In this document: positions 5,671-7,535 of the stretch, one piece after another | How positions within the stretch are numbered: position 1 is the stretch's first letter | Layout: every line of letters starts with the position of its first letter | Assembly (NCBI GenBank): GCA_902780365.1 | Contig: CACZFE010000098.1 | Location: 1-7,535 of the forward strand | Origin: an uncultured Spirochaetales bacterium | GTDB lineage: Bacteria > UBP6 > UBA1177 | DNA length: 7,535 bases | Direction: 5' to 3' | Notes under the pieces: model-generated | Databases searched by the model: none | The model's input: the letters and a program-made list of their open reading frames with translations, nothing else | What the model was told of the DNA's origin: nothing | Translations under genes and position numbers: made by a program

Positions 5671-7535
5671 ATGGTTGATGACTATAGGATCGAGATACGT
5701 AGGAATCATCGTAATGTTGTTGTTCTCTGCATTGCCTCCGTTCTGATAAACGTCGTTTTTGCGCGTATTGCGCAGTTTTTATCACAGCATTTTGGTGCAC
5801 AGCTTTGGTTCGACACTATCGGAACCATTCTCGCAGCAGCACTGGGCGGTTACCTTCCCGGCATTTTTGTCGGTCTCGTCACCAATTTCATGAAAGGTTT
5901 TATGGATTTTGCATCGATATACTACTCTGCGATGAACGTTCTTATCGCCGCAACTTCCGCCCTTCTGGCAAACCACGGTTTTCTGACGAAAAAGTGGAAA
6001 ATCCCGTTCTTCATACTTGTCATGGCCTTTATCGGCGGCGTGATCGGCGGGATCCTTCCGAGTATCGTCAATTCCATTCCGTCCGCCGGCTTTCTGAACG
6101 ATCTCTTGTGGGATCTGGCGGATAAAACTGTTTCGGTACTCATAGTCGTCGCGATCGTCAGAACGATCACGCCCGCAACCAGGGAGACGCTCCGTTTCAA
6201 CGGCTGGAAACAGGCTCCGCTGACAAAAAACGATCTGGAAGATATCAAAAAGACGATCCAGTGCCGTTCCGTTTTTTTAAGATCAAAAATAATTTTTATT
6301 CTGGCGGCTGCACTTATCACCCTGGCCGTAACAGCCTCAACGATCAGCTTTATACTCTACCGTAACGCCCTTCTCACTGAATATTCCGAATTCGCCCGAG
6401 AGGTCACTGTTGCGGTCTCCGAAGTCCTGGATCACGAAAAAATCGACGAATACCTCTCAAGCAAAGGGGCGGACAAGGAATACCTCGAAGTCATGCACAA
6501 ACTTGAAGACATAAAGACCACCTCTCACACCGTAAAATTCATCTACATCTACAAGATAGAAGAGGACGGAGGACACGTGGTCTTCGACCTTCATTCAAAC
6601 AATGAGGCAGAGTCCGTTCCAGGCAAACTTGTAAAATTCGATTCCGCTTTCGAGCCCTATCTTCCGACACCCGTAAAAAATTCCGCGGGAAAGACTGTCA
6701 GCTACATCGGCGCTGACATTCCGATGTCCATGATCGTCGGAAAAGAGCTGAACTTCCTGACTCAGATGGTATTCCTCTTTTTGGGCTTTGTTATAATGAT
6801 AATCGCGATCGTTGTCTGGTTCGTCGATTACAATGTCGTTTTTCCGATCAACTCCATGACGATGCGGACAAGCGAGTTCGCCTACAGCGGAAACAACGCG
6901 CTGGAAGAGAACGTCGAAAAGATCCGCAGGCTTGATATCCACACCGGAGACGAGGTGGAAAACCTGTACAAGGCCTTCACAAAAATGACCGAAGATACAA
7001 TGGGTTATGTCGATAAAATCGTCAGCTCGGCAGAGCATATAGCGCAGATCCACAGCACTTTCGGAAAGGTCGTTTCGCCTCAGGTCAGGGACTTCCTGCT
7101 TTCCGACGACCCTGATCTCGGCGGCCAGGATCTCGATGTCACAGTCATGTTCTGCGATATCCGAGGATTCACCACGCTCTCCGAAAAACTCGAACCCAAG
7201 GAGATAGTTCTTCTTCTGAACCGCTATTTCACCCGTCTGGAAAAACCGATCGTCGAAAACAACGGAATAATAAACAAATATATCGGCGATGCGATAATGG
7301 CAGTTTTCGGCGTTCCGCTCAAATCGGAAACGCATGCCTACGATGCATGGAAAGCCGCGCAGGGAATGAGAGAGCAGCTTGCAGCTCTCAACGAGGAACT
7401 GAAAAGCGAAGGACAGCCGGAGATCCGCTTCGGAATAGGTTTATGCTCAGGCACAGTGCTCGCCGGAAATATCGGAACATCGAACCGGCTTGAGTACACC
7501 GTTATCGGTGACACCCTAAACACGGCAAGCCGAAT
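5671..7535 (+). CDS. Class III adenylate (nucleotide) cyclase with membrane sensor (3' end missing)
   Basis: 621 codons are open from ATG 5671 (GGAGG at 5661-5665) to the right edge, with no stop. Order: five predicted helices (about 16-36, 49-70, 84-101, 111-131, 146-166); a helix at 207-230; an extracytoplasmic region of about 130 residues whose end, SYIGADIPMSMI, resembles a Cache domain; a helix at 366-385; a HAMP-like segment (about 389-450, Pro392 and TGDEVENL); and the catalytic domain from about 488. Catalytic residues are present: metal Asp496 (FCDIRGFTTLSE) and Asp540 (KYIGDAIMAVFG), adenine-selecting Lys536 and Thr610 (EYTVIGDT), and Asn617/Arg621. The Lys/Thr pair argues for ATP and hence cAMP, not cGMP. 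The helices around DTIGTILAAALGG (48-60) look like ECF-transporter S-component proteins; that is an inference. Only the C-terminal tail of the catalytic domain is missing. Family certain; the ligand is unknown. It is transcribed divergently from trkAH. Confidence 0.92.
   Translation, partial: MVDDYRIEIRRNHRNVVVLCIASVLINVVFARIAQFLSQHFGAQLWFDTIGTILAAALGGYLPGIFVGLVTNFMKGFMDFASIYYSAMNVLIAATSALLANHGFLTKKWKIPFFILVMAFIGGVIGGILPSIVNSIPSAGFLNDLLWDLADKTVSVLIVVAIVRTITPATRETLRFNGWKQAPLTKNDLEDIKKTIQCRSVFLRSKIIFILAAALITLAVTASTISFILYRNALLTEYSEFAREVTVAVSEVLDHEKIDEYLSSKGADKEYLEVMHKLEDIKTTSHTVKFIYIYKIEEDGGHVVFDLHSNNEAESVPGKLVKFDSAFEPYLPTPVKNSAGKTVSYIGADIPMSMIVGKELNFLTQMVFLFLGFVIMIIAIVVWFVDYNVVFPINSMTMRTSEFAYSGNNALEENVEKIRRLDIHTGDEVENLYKAFTKMTEDTMGYVDKIVSSAEHIAQIHSTFGKVVSPQVRDFLLSDDPDLGGQDLDVTVMFCDIRGFTTLSEKLEPKEIVLLLNRYFTRLEKPIVENNGIINKYIGDAIMAVFGVPLKSETHAYDAWKAAQGMREQLAALNEELKSEGQPEIRFGIGLCSGTVLAGNIGTSNRLEYTVIGDTLNTASR

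Noticed and set aside
6595..7335. Open frame of 246 codons on the minus strand
   Set aside because: It is the shadow of the cyclase, covering HAMP and catalytic domain coding sequence with all active-site residues in the plus frame.
1..7535. Mobile element, phage, CRISPR, toxin-antitoxin or defence system
   Set aside because: No transposase, integrase, terminal inverted repeats, spaced direct repeats or small paired genes are seen; gaps are short and explained by promoters and a hairpin.

Overview
The window carries five protein-coding genes, two of them cut by the window edges, and short intergenic gaps that hold promoters, one terminator-like hairpin and a small repeat. It looks like a chromosomal segment of a Gram-negative (diderm) bacterium. 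The evidence is an O-antigen type sugar-nucleotide enzyme (WbpB/WlbA), a lipoprotein signal peptide in front of secreted thioredoxin-fold domains, and a membrane cyclase with a predicted extracytoplasmic sensor. The genes have moderate GC and the gaps are AT-rich. An Asp/Asn/Cys motif of the MopE type in the lipoprotein is often met in deltaproteobacterial relatives, but I cannot fix the phylum. I see no tRNA, rRNA, CRISPR array, transposase or phage gene.

Layout. (1) 1-822, minus strand: 5' 274 codons of a WbpB/WlbA-type UDP-N-acetylglucosaminuronate 3-dehydrogenase, running off the left edge. (2) 823-1037: divergent promoter region. (3) 1038-2609, plus strand: a predicted lipoprotein of 523 residues with three thioredoxin-like modules, two GILT/DsbA-like domains with CPYG active sites flanking a glutaredoxin-like domain with an intact CxxC. 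Its best start is a TTG behind a perfect Shine-Dalgarno. (4) 2610-2701: convergent gap with a hairpin and four 8-bp tandem units. (5) 2702-5511, minus strand: trkA then trkH, overlapping by ATGA, together a complete Trk potassium uptake system. (6) 5512-5670: second divergent promoter region. (7) 5671-7535, plus strand: class III nucleotide cyclase with an N-terminal 5-helix membrane module, an extracytoplasmic Cache-like domain, HAMP and a catalytic domain, cut by the right edge just after its catalytic Asn/Arg pair.

How the genes work together. TrkH is the potassium-conducting subunit and TrkA its cytoplasmic nucleotide-binding gating subunit, so these two form one system. The divergent cyclase presumably makes cAMP in response to an envelope or membrane signal; a link to Trk is only suggested by position. 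The lipoprotein and the WbpB enzyme both serve the cell envelope but show no direct functional tie. The least familiar object is the tandem GILT-like lipoprotein.
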